NCBI GenBank assembly: GCA_042663485.1
Contig: JBHTAF010000005.1
Direction: 5' to 3' (one strand)
Source: Natronosalvus sp042663485
GTDB lineage: Archaea; Halobacteriota; Halobacteria; Halobacteriales; Natrialbaceae
Length of the DNA stretch: 64,000 nt
The position numbers and the translations under genes are program-made. This document shows, in pieces, positions 23,697 to 32,797 of this stretch. The notes under the pieces were generated by a model. That model did not search any database. It was not told the DNA's origin and saw only the letters and a program-made list of their open reading frames with translations. Positions within the stretch are counted from its first letter, which is position 1. The number at the start of each line of letters is the position of its first letter.

Positions 23697-24782
23697 TCAG
23701 GCCTCGACCAGCAACGACTCACAGAGGGCGTCGGCGCCCTTCTCCTCGCGAATCCGCCGCTGTCGTTCGGCGCCGCTCTCGCGGTCGTACACTCGCTGGA
23801 TGCCGTCGATCCCGAGTCGCTCACACTCCCGGTCGACCAGTTCGCCCAGCGAGACGGTTCCCTCGAGGTTACGGTCGATGAACGCGGCGTCGTGACCGTG
23901 GCGAATCGCTCGCCACTTGTTCTCGTCGAGTAGTTCGCGCCGGTGACGGCGGGCCGTGCCAGGGTCGCCGTCCTCGTATGCCTCGGCGAGACTCGTCACG
24001 AGCGCGTGGGTGTACTCGACGAACGCCATCACCACGTCGGGGTCGGCCTGACCGTCCGGCGTGCGAATCTCGACCGTCCCGTGGCCCGTGTGGGGACGCA
24101 CGTCGAACCAGAGTTCGCCGCGGTCCCCGATCGAATCGGTCTCGAGCATCCGCCGTTCGTAGGCGTCGAAGGCCTCGAAGTCCTCGAAGTACGTCGGCAT
24201 GCCCGTGTTCGGCAACCCCTCGAAGATCTTGGCGCGGGCGGAGTGCAAGCCGGTGTCGAACCCGTCCCAGAACGGCGAGTTCGCCGACAGCGCGAGCATG
24301 ATCGGGACGTACCAGCGCAGTTCGTTGGCGATCCACACCGCCTTGTCTGCGTCGTCGACGCCGACGTGAACGTGGACGCCGGCGGTCGTGTTCCGGTGTT
24401 GCGTGTACTGGATGCGATCCAGTTGCGATCGGTAGCGCGGCTTCTCTGCGTGCTCGAGTTCGCGCCAGCGCGCGAGCGGGTGGAGGCCGGCGGCGGCGAT
24501 CTGAAAGCCGTGATCGTGAGCGTGCTCGAGGAGCGCTCGACGCACCTCCAGCAGGGTGTCTTCGGCCTGCGACGGCTGTTCGATCAACGGAGTCTGTGTC
24601 TCGATGACGCACTTGAAGAGTTCGTGATCGAGGCGGTCCTCGAGTACGTCCGGAGGGTCGTGTTCGTACACCAGTTCGTCGCTGCCGCTCGTCGGGCGCC
24701 CGCGATCGTCGACGACGAAGTACTCCTCTTCGATCCCCAGCGTCCCCATTCGCGTGAACGATTCCGGCGACCCGCGTTCCAT
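23697..24782 (-). CDS. gshA: Glutamate--cysteine ligase (GCS2 family)
   Basis: 361 residues from the ATG at 24782. The opening GTLGIEEEYFVVDDRGRPTS carries the EEE metal-binding motif of GCS2 ligases, and RTPDGQADPDVVMAF and the histidine-rich segment NTTAGVHVHVGVDD fit the family. It makes gamma-glutamylcysteine, the major low-molecular-weight thiol of haloarchaea. ATGs at 24800 and 24830 are alternatives; 24782 is preferred because TATTTA lies 26-31 bp upstream. It follows nop5-flpA on the same strand. A second GCS2-type protein lies at 46718. Confidence 0.88.
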   Translation of the reverse strand: MERGSPESFTRMGTLGIEEEYFVVDDRGRPTSGSDELVYEHDPPDVLEDRLDHELFKCVIETQTPLIEQPSQAEDTLLEVRRALLEHAHDHGFQIAAAGLHPLARWRELEHAEKPRYRSQLDRIQYTQHRNTTAGVHVHVGVDDADKAVWIANELRWYVPIMLALSANSPFWDGFDTGLHSARAKIFEGLPNTGMPTYFEDFEAFDAYERRMLETDSIGDRGELWFDVRPHTGHGTVEIRTPDGQADPDVVMAFVEYTHALVTSLAEAYEDGDPGTARRHRRELLDENKWRAIRHGHDAAFIDRNLEGTVSLGELVDRECERLGIDGIQRVYDRESGAERQRRIREEKGADALCESLLVEA

Positions 24783-24807
24783 TGCCCCACTGTTCTTCAT
24801 CCGGCAG

Positions 24808-24813
24808 TAAATA
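24808..24813 (-). promoter_or_regulatory. TATA-like box for gshA
   Basis: TATTTA on the minus strand begins 31 nt before the ATG at 24782 and supports that ATG over the one at 24800. Confidence 0.45.
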
Positions 24814-24880
24814 CCGTTTGGAGTCGGCACGCTGGGGCGGTTTCGGTTTCGAGCCCGCTAAAGGGCCGAATCCGGGGTGC

Positions 24881-25534
24881 TCACTCCGACCGCGGTCGGG
24901 CCACGACCCCAAGGTGATCGACGTGGTACGCATCCAGGCGTCGCACCTCGAGCACCTCGTAGGACTCCTCGAGTTCCTCGCGAACCCGGTCGAACACTGC
25001 ATCGGGATCCGCGGTTACGTCTTCGCTCCGGGCTTTCACCGCGAGGAGAAGTCGTCCGTCCTCGGCCAAAAATTGGCGATTTCGCGCGGCGACGTCGGCC
25101 TGGCCGCGGGTGGCGACGTCCTGGACGACGACGTCGACGTTCGACTCGACGACGTGGGCGTAGGTCTCAGGTCTGCGGGCGTCCTTCAACAGCGGAAAGA
25201 GCCGTGGACGGGACGCGGCTGCCTCGAGCAAATCCCGCGTCGGTCGCGGGGCGAACTCGATGGCGTAAGTCGGCCCCGAAAAGTCGGCGACGTGGCTCAC
25301 CGTCGTGCCGCTGGCCGCCCCGAGGTAGAGGACGGTCTCGCCGCCCTCGAGGCCCGTGTCCATGCCCAGCTCGAGCATCGCGCCGAGTTTCGACCGGGAC
25401 GGGTCCCACGCCCGCCACGGGCCGTCGGTCGGCTCGCCGTAGACGGGTTCGCCGCACGTCGCGAGCCGTTCTCGGCCGCCGATTTCGCGGCGTTCGACGC
25501 CCTCGGGAAGCGATGGCGACGCCCCCTCACTCAT
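24881..25534 (-). CDS. flpA: Fibrillarin-like rRNA/tRNA 2'-O-methyltransferase
   Basis: 217 residues. The SAM-binding core shows VLYLGAASGTTVSHVADFSG, a fibrillarin signature, followed by YAIEFAPRPTRDLL and DVVVQDVATRGQADVA. With Nop5 and L7Ae it forms the box C/D guide ribonucleoprotein that 2'-O-methylates rRNA and tRNA. The start at 25534 overlaps the end of nop5 by 8 bp, so the two subunits are translationally coupled, as expected for obligate partners. Confidence 0.95.
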   Translation of the reverse strand: MSEGASPSLPEGVERREIGGRERLATCGEPVYGEPTDGPWRAWDPSRSKLGAMLELGMDTGLEGGETVLYLGAASGTTVSHVADFSGPTYAIEFAPRPTRDLLEAAASRPRLFPLLKDARRPETYAHVVESNVDVVVQDVATRGQADVAARNRQFLAEDGRLLLAVKARSEDVTADPDAVFDRVREELEESYEVLEVRRLDAYHVDHLGVVARPRSE

Positions 25535-26405
25535 CGTCCTCACCTCTGTCTCTACCTCCATCTTTACCACCACCCCCGTCGCCCTCCGCTCGAGCCCGAA
25601 TCGTCTCGAGCCGCTCGGCGAGTTCGGCCTCGAGTTCCGGGCGATAGTCCCCGGAGTAGTGGTCGATCCGGGCCGCGATGGTGAGCTTGCCGGCGAGGGC
25701 GCGAGCGGCCGAGCCGCGGTCCTCGAGGCGGGTCCCGCGGACGGCCTCGTGGGTGAAGATGATCCCGTGTTTGGGCGATGTGGCGTGGCCCCGAAGGTGC
25801 GCGAACAGGGCCTCCTCTGCGCCGAGCACCTGGACGGTCCCGGAGGGCTTCTTCGCCAGTGTCTCGAGGCCGCCGGCCAGCGAGAGCAGCCGGGCGGCGA
25901 GCAGGGGCCCGGCGAGCGCCGAGAGGTTGGGGGCGACGGTCGGTGCCCGACGCTCGACGTACGCCTCGAGGGAGTCGGCCTCGTCGGCCAGGTCGGTCAC
26001 GCGAGCGGCCAGCGACTGGATTGGGTCGCTCACGTTGTCCCCGGACTGCTCGCCCCCGGCCAGCGACCGCGCGTACTCGACGCCCGACCCGGCGTCGGGA
26101 TCGACCGTCCCCGCCCACTCGGCGAGTCGTTCGGCGAGTTCGTTCGACGTCCGCCGACAGTCGTCGAGCGCCCTGATCGCGTGGACCAGCTGCTGGTCGT
26201 CTGCTCGTTCTCGTTCCCTGACGGCCGCCGTCGTCGCCTCGACGGTCGCCTCGTGGAGCGCGTCGTAGTAAGCCGACCGGTCGGCGGCGAACCCCGACTC
26301 CACCGCCTCGGTCGGCCAGTCCGCCGGTTCGGCGGCCGTTCCGGTCCGAATCCCCGCTCGAGACGCCTCGAAATCGCCGTCGACGAACCACCCGTCGCCA
26401 CTCAT
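25527..26405 (-). CDS. nop5: NOP5/NOP56 family box C/D RNP core protein
   Basis: 292 residues from the ATG at 26405 (MSGDGWFVDGDFE); longer upstream frames have no family character. It contains the coiled-coil region (about 70-170) and the Nop domain with APNLSALAGPLLAARLLSLA and GAEEALFAHLRGHATSPKHG, both diagnostic. It bridges guide RNA, L7Ae and fibrillarin. The N-terminal domain is shorter than in other archaea, which is common in haloarchaea. The tail is Gly/Asp-rich and charged. It is the first gene of nop5-flpA, with gshA about 100 bp downstream. Confidence 0.95.
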   Translation of the reverse strand: MSGDGWFVDGDFEASRAGIRTGTAAEPADWPTEAVESGFAADRSAYYDALHEATVEATTAAVRERERADDQQLVHAIRALDDCRRTSNELAERLAEWAGTVDPDAGSGVEYARSLAGGEQSGDNVSDPIQSLAARVTDLADEADSLEAYVERRAPTVAPNLSALAGPLLAARLLSLAGGLETLAKKPSGTVQVLGAEEALFAHLRGHATSPKHGIIFTHEAVRGTRLEDRGSAARALAGKLTIAARIDHYSGDYRPELEAELAERLETIRARAEGDGGGGKDGGRDRGEDDE

Positions 26406-26668
26406 GGGTTCCTCTTTCGGCCGGTTCCGATTAACTCTTTCAACTCGTAGGCGCGGTCGTCGTTCGTGGAGCGTTCCGTTTGTGCTCATTCCGTCGACGT
26501 TCGTTCGTGCCCACTCTGCCGAGTAATTCGTCCCACGCACCTGACGGCATCGACCGAAAACCAGGCCCTCTTGCCAACCGACCTAAACCGCACTGAACGC
26601 ATTTTTCGATGAGATGTTGGCGAACGAAACCCCTAAGTCACCCGAGGCTGAACGTCACGAATGTTCAC

Positions 26669-27454
26669 ATGGACGAGTACGTCGACGAGTTGACGACGCT
26701 GGGGCTCTCGAGTTACGAGGCTCGAGTGTACGTCGCCCTCGTAGAAAACGGCGTGATGACGGCCGACGACGTGGCGACCGAGGCGGACGTCCCGATCGGG
26801 CGGATCTACGACGTGCTCAACTCCCTCGCAGACCGATCACTCGTCAGAGCGGACGACGGCCGCCCGCGGACGTACGCCCACGTCGAGCCGTCGATGGCGA
26901 TCGACCGCGTCCTCGGGCGCCGCCGAAACGAACTCGAGGCGAAACGCAGCGAGTACGAACGGACGGCCTCGAGCGCCCGCCGGAACCTGACGGCGCTCGT
27001 CGAGGAGGTACAGACCGAGCAGTTCGCGACCAGTGCGTTTCACGACGTCGCCGCCCGCGACCTCCTGGTCGAGCGCTTCGGATCGGCGGCCATCGAGATC
27101 CGTGTCTACGTCGACTCGGTCACGTTCCGGTCGGAGATCTGCGACGCGTTCGTCACACAGCTCGAGGCCTGTCTCGACGACGGGGTCGACGTTCGACTAC
27201 TCGCGACCGAGTTCGATCCGGCGTCACCGCCGCTCACGCGGTTGCTCGATTCCGGGTTACGCATTCGTCGAACGGAGACCGTTCCTCATCAGCGGTTCGT
27301 CGTCATCGACGATCGGGAGGTCTGCGTCGAGATCCTCGATCCGGTTCACGCCGACGACCTCCTCGCCGTCGTCAACTTCCGAGACGACGGAATTGCCGCC
27401 GACCTCGCCTCGAGTTTCGACGAGTGCTGGCGACGGACGGGACCGGGATACTGA
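26669..27454 (+). CDS. TrmB family transcriptional regulator
   Basis: 261 residues from the ATG at 26669. The N-terminal winged helix (ELTTLGLSSYEARVYVALVE, then ADVPIGRIYDVLNSLADRSL) is the TrmB signature. A coiled dimerisation helix follows (about 75-110), then a C-terminal PLD-like effector domain (VRLLATEFD, HQRFVVIDDREVCVEIL). TrmB proteins bind sugars or metabolites and control sugar transporters and central carbon genes. The next genes are a sugar ABC transporter, so local control is likely. GTG and ATG codons upstream at 26609-26666 are less likely starts. Confidence 0.88.
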   Translation: MDEYVDELTTLGLSSYEARVYVALVENGVMTADDVATEADVPIGRIYDVLNSLADRSLVRADDGRPRTYAHVEPSMAIDRVLGRRRNELEAKRSEYERTASSARRNLTALVEEVQTEQFATSAFHDVAARDLLVERFGSAAIEIRVYVDSVTFRSEICDAFVTQLEACLDDGVDVRLLATEFDPASPPLTRLLDSGLRIRRTETVPHQRFVVIDDREVCVEILDPVHADDLLAVVNFRDDGIAADLASSFDECWRRTGPGY

Positions 27455-27732
27455 CCCGATTATCGCGGTATATGCCGTCGTAATGGCTGCTTTTCGATCG
27501 GGTTCGGTGCTCCGTGTGCGGCCAGAAGTCGAAACGCCGAAACGCAATCACTGACTACGTTCGATCGAGGCGTCTCACGAGTACCACCCCTGCCGTTACA
27601 GCGCGGTAGTCTCGATACGCTCGGGAACGACCGGGAAACGCAACGAATCGAGAAATGTTACCTCATTAATTGGTTATTTGAGCCGAAGAGGATGCTACAC
27701 CGTTAAGATGGAATTCGTCGCCTACTCGCGAT

Positions 27733-29001
27733 ATGACGGACACTAACAGACGCGTCGATCGGCGTACCGTACTGACAGGCATCGGTGCAGGAGCGGTCGG
27801 CCTCGCCGGAAGTGGAAGCGTGACGGCTGCGAAACAGGACGACGGCGTCGAAGGGGCGAGCATTACCGTCACCGGGGTCTGGACGGAAGACGAGGAGGAG
27901 GACTTCCTCGCCGTGGTCAGTCACGTCGAGGAGGCGACCGGCGTCGACATCACCTACCAGCCGCGGGGTACGGAGGAGATCCTGACCGGGACGCTCATGG
28001 ACTACGAGGCCGGCGTCGCGACCGCCGACGTCGTCGTGATCCCGTCGCCGGCCCGAATCCAGTCGGACGCGGAACGGGGCCACCTGGCACCGCTCACCGA
28101 CGCGTGGGATCCGGAGAACTTCGCGCCGAACCCGGATCTGGTGAGTCTGGAAGGCGAAGTCTACGCGGCGCCGTTCAAGATGGACCTCAAACCGGGCTTC
28201 TGGTACCGCCCGTCGTTCTTCGAGGAGCACGGTCTCGAGGAACCCGAGGACTACGACGGATTCCTCGCGCTCCTCGACGAAATCGACGGAATCGAAGGCG
28301 TCGAGGCGCCGCTGGCGTCGGGGAACGGGGTCGGCTGGCCGCTCAGCGACGTGACGGAGGCGTTCATCCTTCGCCAGGAGAACGGTGCACAACTCCAGCT
28401 GGACCTCGTGGAAGGAGCTGCCGACTTCACGGACGACCGCGTCGTCACCGCCCTCGAGGAGGTTCAGGAGCTCCTTCAGGCGGGCTACTTCAGCGAGCTC
28501 CGCGACTTCGGGATCCAGTACGAGTTTTTCTGGGAGAACCAGACCCCGCTGTACTTCATGGGGTCGTGGACGCCCACATTCGGCGCGATTCAGGACCCCG
28601 AGGACCTCGACTTCTTCAGACTCCCGGGCACGGAGTCCATGGTCGCCGCCGAGAACTGGTTCACGGTGCCACAGTACTCCGACGAGGTCGAGGCCGCTCG
28701 AGCGGCGGTCGAAGAGATGGTGTCGGCCGAGGGACAGCAGGTCTGGGCCGAGCGCGGCGGATTTATCGCCTCGAACGTGGAGGTTCCACTGGAGGCGTAC
28801 GGACTGGACGTCATGGTCGAACTCGCGGAGCTATCCGACGAGATCGAACTCGTGCCCGACCTGGACGACACGGTCGGCGATCCGTTCCAATCGGAGTTCT
28901 GGTCGGCGCTCACGGGTCTCTGGGCGGAGCCGGATCGAGACCTCGGATCCACCGTCGAGGCGCTCGACGGCGCGTTGCAAGAGAGCGTTAACGGGGCGTG
29001 A
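27733..29001 (+). CDS. Sugar ABC transporter substrate-binding protein with Tat signal
   Basis: 422 residues. The N-terminus VDRRTVLTGIGAGAVGLAGS is a twin-arginine signal. The expected lipobox cysteine is absent; the h-region runs into GSVTAAKQDDG, an AxA-type signal peptidase I site. The mature part is a family 1 solute-binding protein (SITVTGVWTEDEEEDF start, WTPTFGAIQDPE, SAEGQQVWAERGGFIAS near the end). A TTAAGA box lies about 30 bp before the ATG. It converges with the malG-malF-malK genes and lies next to the TrmB regulator. Substrate is probably a sugar or glycoside, but this is not certain. Confidence 0.88.
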   Translation: MTDTNRRVDRRTVLTGIGAGAVGLAGSGSVTAAKQDDGVEGASITVTGVWTEDEEEDFLAVVSHVEEATGVDITYQPRGTEEILTGTLMDYEAGVATADVVVIPSPARIQSDAERGHLAPLTDAWDPENFAPNPDLVSLEGEVYAAPFKMDLKPGFWYRPSFFEEHGLEEPEDYDGFLALLDEIDGIEGVEAPLASGNGVGWPLSDVTEAFILRQENGAQLQLDLVEGAADFTDDRVVTALEEVQELLQAGYFSELRDFGIQYEFFWENQTPLYFMGSWTPTFGAIQDPEDLDFFRLPGTESMVAAENWFTVPQYSDEVEAARAAVEEMVSAEGQQVWAERGGFIASNVEVPLEAYGLDVMVELAELSDEIELVPDLDDTVGDPFQSEFWSALTGLWAEPDRDLGSTVEALDGALQESVNGA

Positions 29002-29303
29002 GCGTGTCCGGGAACCGGGATGACGGCGGCACCGGTGGCGTCGCGGACTCGCTCGTCGTTGTCGGTCAGGAGTTCCGCCGACGGAACGCGAGCGCCGTCG
29101 TTGTCGACGTGCTGTACGTGTTCACGACAGCCTTTCTCGCTACGTTAGCGATGCGCGGTTTCTGGCCGGCGGTGATCGCGGCCGTTCCGCTCGCGACGTT
29201 CCTCTATTTTGCCTGGAAGTCCACGCGGGCCTTCTTCGTGGCGAACCTCCTCGCGATCGGAGTGACTGCAGCGGCGACCGAGGCCGGCATCGTGCCGTTC
29301 TAG
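28998..29303 (+). CDS. Small membrane protein coupled to the binding-protein gene
   Basis: 101 residues starting at a GTG that overlaps the stop of the binding-protein gene by 4 bp (GTGA). A soluble N-terminus of about 40 residues is followed by three hydrophobic segments (about 36-52, 54-72 and 78-100). No family is recognised. Translational coupling suggests it works with the binding protein, which lacks its own lipid anchor, so it could be a membrane docking partner. That role is inference. Confidence 0.65.
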   Translation: MSVSGNRDDGGTGGVADSLVVVGQEFRRRNASAVVVDVLYVFTTAFLATLAMRGFWPAVIAAVPLATFLYFAWKSTRAFFVANLLAIGVTAAATEAGIVPF

Positions 29304-29395
29304 TGCGCTCTCCGATCGACGGGCGCACTCGAAGTCGGATCGTCGGCTCGCTTTCGCGAGACCAGCGTTTCGTCCGCGACGGCCGAGCGGAGCGG

Positions 29396-30370
29396 TCAAT
29401 CGGTGACCGCAGCGACCATTCCGCGCTTGTAGTACCGTTCGAGCGTCAGGAACAGGAGCACCGGGACGGCCATGGTCATCACCGATCCGGCCGCGACGAG
29501 CCCCCACTCGACCTGGATCCGACCGGTCATCAACGGCAAGACCTGCGGCGCGAGGTAGAGTTCAGGCGAGCGCATGAACACCAATGGGAAGAAAAACGCG
29601 TTCCAGACCCAGGTGAACTGGATGACCGCGACGGAGACGAGCGCCGGCGTGGACAGTGGCAGGATGATCGTCCGGAAGATCTGGTAGCGCGAGGCGCCGT
29701 CAATGCGCGCGGCCTCCTCCAGTTCCTCCGGAATGCCGAGCAGATAGTTTCGTAGGAACAGGACGACCCACCCGAGCCCCCAGCCGATGTGGACCAGGAT
29801 CAAGCCCATGTAGGTGTCGAACAGTCCGGTCTCTCGAAGGGTGTTGTAGTTCCCCATCGCGACGAGTTCGGGCGGGGCAGCCATCACGAGCAGGATCAGG
29901 AAGAACAGCGACGTCTTCAGGGGGAACTCGAAGCGAGCGAACGGGTACGCCGCCATCGCGCCGAGCAGCATCACGACCAGTACCGACGGAACGGTAACGA
30001 CGAACGTGTTGACCAGCGCTCGCTCCATGGGCGCCGTGCTGTAGGTCCACGCCCGCCGGTAGTTCTCGAGGGAGATCGTCATCCCCTCGAGATTCCACCA
30101 GCCCCCGATAATCTCGCCAAGGGGTCGAAACGACGCCATGAACAGTCCCAGGAACGGGACGATCCAGAGGACCGCGATCGCGATCGCCAGCGCGTACGTG
30201 AGGATTCGCCTCGCCGTCGGTGTGGACTCCGCCATTCGCGACCGCCAGTCCCGTTCCCTCGCCGGTGCGGTTTCCGGGATCGCGTCGACGTCGAGGTACC
30301 GTTCGGCGACGGTCTCTGGTTCGGTTTCGGCTTCCGATTCGGTCGGGGTGAGGGGATCGTCTCGTGCCAT
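29396..30370 (-). CDS. Carbohydrate ABC transporter permease, MalG type
   Basis: 324 residues with six membrane helices (first about 57-80). The EAA loop reads EELEEAARIDGASRYQIFRT followed by ILPLSTPAL, the signature that contacts the ATPase. A 45-residue acidic N-terminal extension precedes the membrane part. It ends the operon malK-malF-malG on the minus strand, starting 6 bp after the malF stop. It forms the channel heterodimer with the MalF-type permease. Confidence 0.92.
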   Translation of the reverse strand: MARDDPLTPTESEAETEPETVAERYLDVDAIPETAPARERDWRSRMAESTPTARRILTYALAIAIAVLWIVPFLGLFMASFRPLGEIIGGWWNLEGMTISLENYRRAWTYSTAPMERALVNTFVVTVPSVLVVMLLGAMAAYPFARFEFPLKTSLFFLILLVMAAPPELVAMGNYNTLRETGLFDTYMGLILVHIGWGLGWVVLFLRNYLLGIPEELEEAARIDGASRYQIFRTIILPLSTPALVSVAVIQFTWVWNAFFFPLVFMRSPELYLAPQVLPLMTGRIQVEWGLVAAGSVMTMAVPVLLFLTLERYYKRGMVAAVTD

Positions 30371-30376
30371 GTTCGA

Positions 30377-31333
30377 TCAGTCCATTCGGGCGATGTACAG
30401 CGCGAGTGGGGCAACCATGATCAGCTGGATGAGCGCCACGACCATCGCCTTCCCGTAGTCGACTGGCGGCTCGAACGCGGCCCGGTACACTTCGATGCCG
30501 AGCACCGAGTACGCGTGGTTCGGCCCGCCCGCGGAGCCGCCCGCCGCGTAGACGATGTCGAAGACTCGAAGGACCCAGATGATCCCCATGATGACGACCA
30601 CCGCGGTCACGGGCTTGACCAACGGCCAGATGATGTCCCAGAATCGACGCCACGGTCCCGCCCCGTCGACCTTCGCCGATTCGATCAACGACGGATCGAC
30701 CGCCGCCAGCGCCGAGCTGTACAGCAACATGCTGAACCCGGTCTGCACCCAGATTCCGCCGGCGATGAGGGCGTAGATTGCCACCTGCGGCGACTGCGTC
30801 CAGTTTCGGACCAGGTGATCCTGTCCGATCACCCGGAGCAACTCGTTGAAGATCCCGGCCTGCGGGTCGTAGACGAACATGAGGACGAGCCCGATGATGA
30901 TTGTGGGAACGGTGAACCCCAGAAAGACCATCGATCGGAGAATCCGCCGCCCTCTGAGGTCGGCGAACAGCAGCGCCAGACCCAGTCCCAACAGGGTGCT
31001 CACGGGCACGTGGACGACCACCCAGAGCAAGTTCTGTGTGAGCGCTCCCATCGGATACCGAAACTCTCGAATATTTTCTACGTTGACGATGAGCGGGTCC
31101 CTGAACGATCGAATCCAGTTATCCAGGCCGACGAACGACTCCATCGAGAAGACGTCCCACGAGAAGAAGCTCCCGACCACGGAGTACAGGATCGGACCGA
31201 CCGCGAAAATCCCGAACAGCGTCATTCCGGGCACGAGAAAGATCAGGAGGGCCACTGCTTTCTCCCGGTCGAGGTCGAAGCCGTCCTCGAGTTCTAGGTC
31301 TGAACCGATGTCGAGTTGATCGCGCAAACTCAT
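30377..31333 (-). CDS. Carbohydrate ABC transporter permease, MalF type
   Basis: 318 residues from the ATG at 31333 (MSLRDQLDIGSDLELEDGFD). Six to seven hydrophobic helices and the EAA loop AVDPSLIESAKVDGAGPWRR mark it as the MalF/UgpA partner. It starts 4 bp after the ATPase gene stop. An upstream start at 31408 would overlap that gene and is unlikely. Confidence 0.92.
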   Translation of the reverse strand: MSLRDQLDIGSDLELEDGFDLDREKAVALLIFLVPGMTLFGIFAVGPILYSVVGSFFSWDVFSMESFVGLDNWIRSFRDPLIVNVENIREFRYPMGALTQNLLWVVVHVPVSTLLGLGLALLFADLRGRRILRSMVFLGFTVPTIIIGLVLMFVYDPQAGIFNELLRVIGQDHLVRNWTQSPQVAIYALIAGGIWVQTGFSMLLYSSALAAVDPSLIESAKVDGAGPWRRFWDIIWPLVKPVTAVVVIMGIIWVLRVFDIVYAAGGSAGGPNHAYSVLGIEVYRAAFEPPVDYGKAMVVALIQLIMVAPLALYIARMD

Positions 31334-31337
31334 GGAC

Positions 31338-32438
31338 TCAGGTCGCTTTCGGTCTCGTCCGGACGAGCAGCTCGCCGTTTTCGTCGTACAGGTAGGCGTC
31401 GTCGTCATCGAACGTCAGGAACACGCGATCGCCCCGCTCGAGGGCACTGTCTGCTACTTTCGCGTTGATCAGTTGGTCGTTCACGGCGACGTTGACGAGG
31501 GTATACTCGCCGAGCGGTTCGACCGTGTCGACGGTTCCCACGATCGCGTTCCCTGACGCCGGCGGGTCGGTCGTGATCGAGAGATCCTCCGGCCGCACGC
31601 CGAGCGAAAAGGCCCCTTCCGACGTCGTCTCGTCGGTCGTGATTCCCTCGAGATCGACGTTCCCCGCTTCGCCGAGGTCGATCGAACCGTTTCGACGGTT
31701 CCCGCGGAGCAAGTTCATCGGCGGCGAGCCGATGAACCGGGCTACCCAGGCAGTCCGGGGGCGGTCGTAGAGTTCCGCCGGTGGCGAAATCTGCTGAATC
31801 GTACCCCTGTTCATGACCACGACGGTGTCGGCCATGCTCATCGCCTCTTCCTGGTTGTGCGTCACGTAGATCGTGGTGATCTCAAGTTCGTTCTGGAGTC
31901 GCTTTAGTTCGCTCCGCATCTCCTGTCTGAGCTTGGCGTCGAGATTCGACAGCGGCTCGTCGAGGAGAAAAACCGACGGCTCCCGGACGATGGCGCGAGC
32001 GAGGGCCACTCGCTGGCGTTGCCCGCCGCTCAGCGCCGCCGGTCGCTTGTCGATCTGGTCCTCGATGTGGAGGAGCGTCGTCACCTCTTCGATCCGCCGG
32101 TCACGCTCACCGGGCGCCACGCCCCGAACCTTCAACGGGTAGGCGATGTTCCCTTGGACAGTCATGTGCGGGTACAGGGCGTAATTCTGGAACACCATCG
32201 CTACGTTGCGATCGCTGGGCGAGTAGTCGTTCACCCGCTCGCCGTCGAAGTAGATGGACCCCTCGGAGGGCCGTTCGAGACCAGCGATCAAGCGCAGGGC
32301 CGTCGTTTTACCACACCCCGACGGCCCCAGTATGACGAGAAACTCGCCGTCTTCGACCTCGAGATCGATCCGGTAGTTCGCGATGGTTTCACCCCCGTCG
32401 AAGTACTTGCTGACGTTCTCGAGTGACACACTGGTCAT
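31338..32438 (-). CDS. Sugar ABC transporter ATP-binding protein, MalK/UgpC type
   Basis: 366 residues from the ATG at 32438. Walker A GPSGCGKTT, signature LSGGQRQRVALARAI, Walker B VFLLDEPLSNLDAKLR and the switch His in YVTHNQEEA are all present. The C-terminal TOBE-like regulatory domain (about 240-366, FSLGVRPEDLSI) is typical of sugar importers. It powers the MalF/MalG permease. TTAATG about 32 bp before the ATG is a likely TATA box, giving a nearly leaderless operon mRNA. Confidence 0.94.
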   Translation of the reverse strand: MTSVSLENVSKYFDGGETIANYRIDLEVEDGEFLVILGPSGCGKTTALRLIAGLERPSEGSIYFDGERVNDYSPSDRNVAMVFQNYALYPHMTVQGNIAYPLKVRGVAPGERDRRIEEVTTLLHIEDQIDKRPAALSGGQRQRVALARAIVREPSVFLLDEPLSNLDAKLRQEMRSELKRLQNELEITTIYVTHNQEEAMSMADTVVVMNRGTIQQISPPAELYDRPRTAWVARFIGSPPMNLLRGNRRNGSIDLGEAGNVDLEGITTDETTSEGAFSLGVRPEDLSITTDPPASGNAIVGTVDTVEPLGEYTLVNVAVNDQLINAKVADSALERGDRVFLTFDDDDAYLYDENGELLVRTRPKAT

Positions 32439-32797
32439 TCGGTCGCTATCTAGTCGTTTAGAACCATTAAGCCCCATCTCAATGGCCAGGCGACTGGAAT
32501 TTGCGAGTCAAATGACTGTTCGAGTAAGATTCCGTTGCGTTCGCCTCGTTCGACGAAACGTCGAACGCGGACGCCCGGCGGCGGGTAGCGGCGTCGGTAA
32601 TCGGCGAAAACCGGGAGAACGATCGAAGGGATCGAGGAAAACGGTCTCTGCCGCGGTCAGCGCTGTGAAGCTTCGACGACCCCATCGAGGGTCGACGGTG
32701 GCCTCGGGTGCGGGTTGGTCGCAAATCCGCCTCGACCGTAATAGACCATTCGTTCTGGTAATCTCCACTTTGATTGAACAAATCTGGCGCTAAGGGC
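32439..32797. other. 359-bp region upstream of the ABC transporter operon
   Basis: It holds the malK promoter (TTAATG on the minus strand near 32467-32472) and the 3' flank of the DUF63 gene. The frames that are open here have no coding character. No tRNA or clear repeat is visible. Confidence 0.5.
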
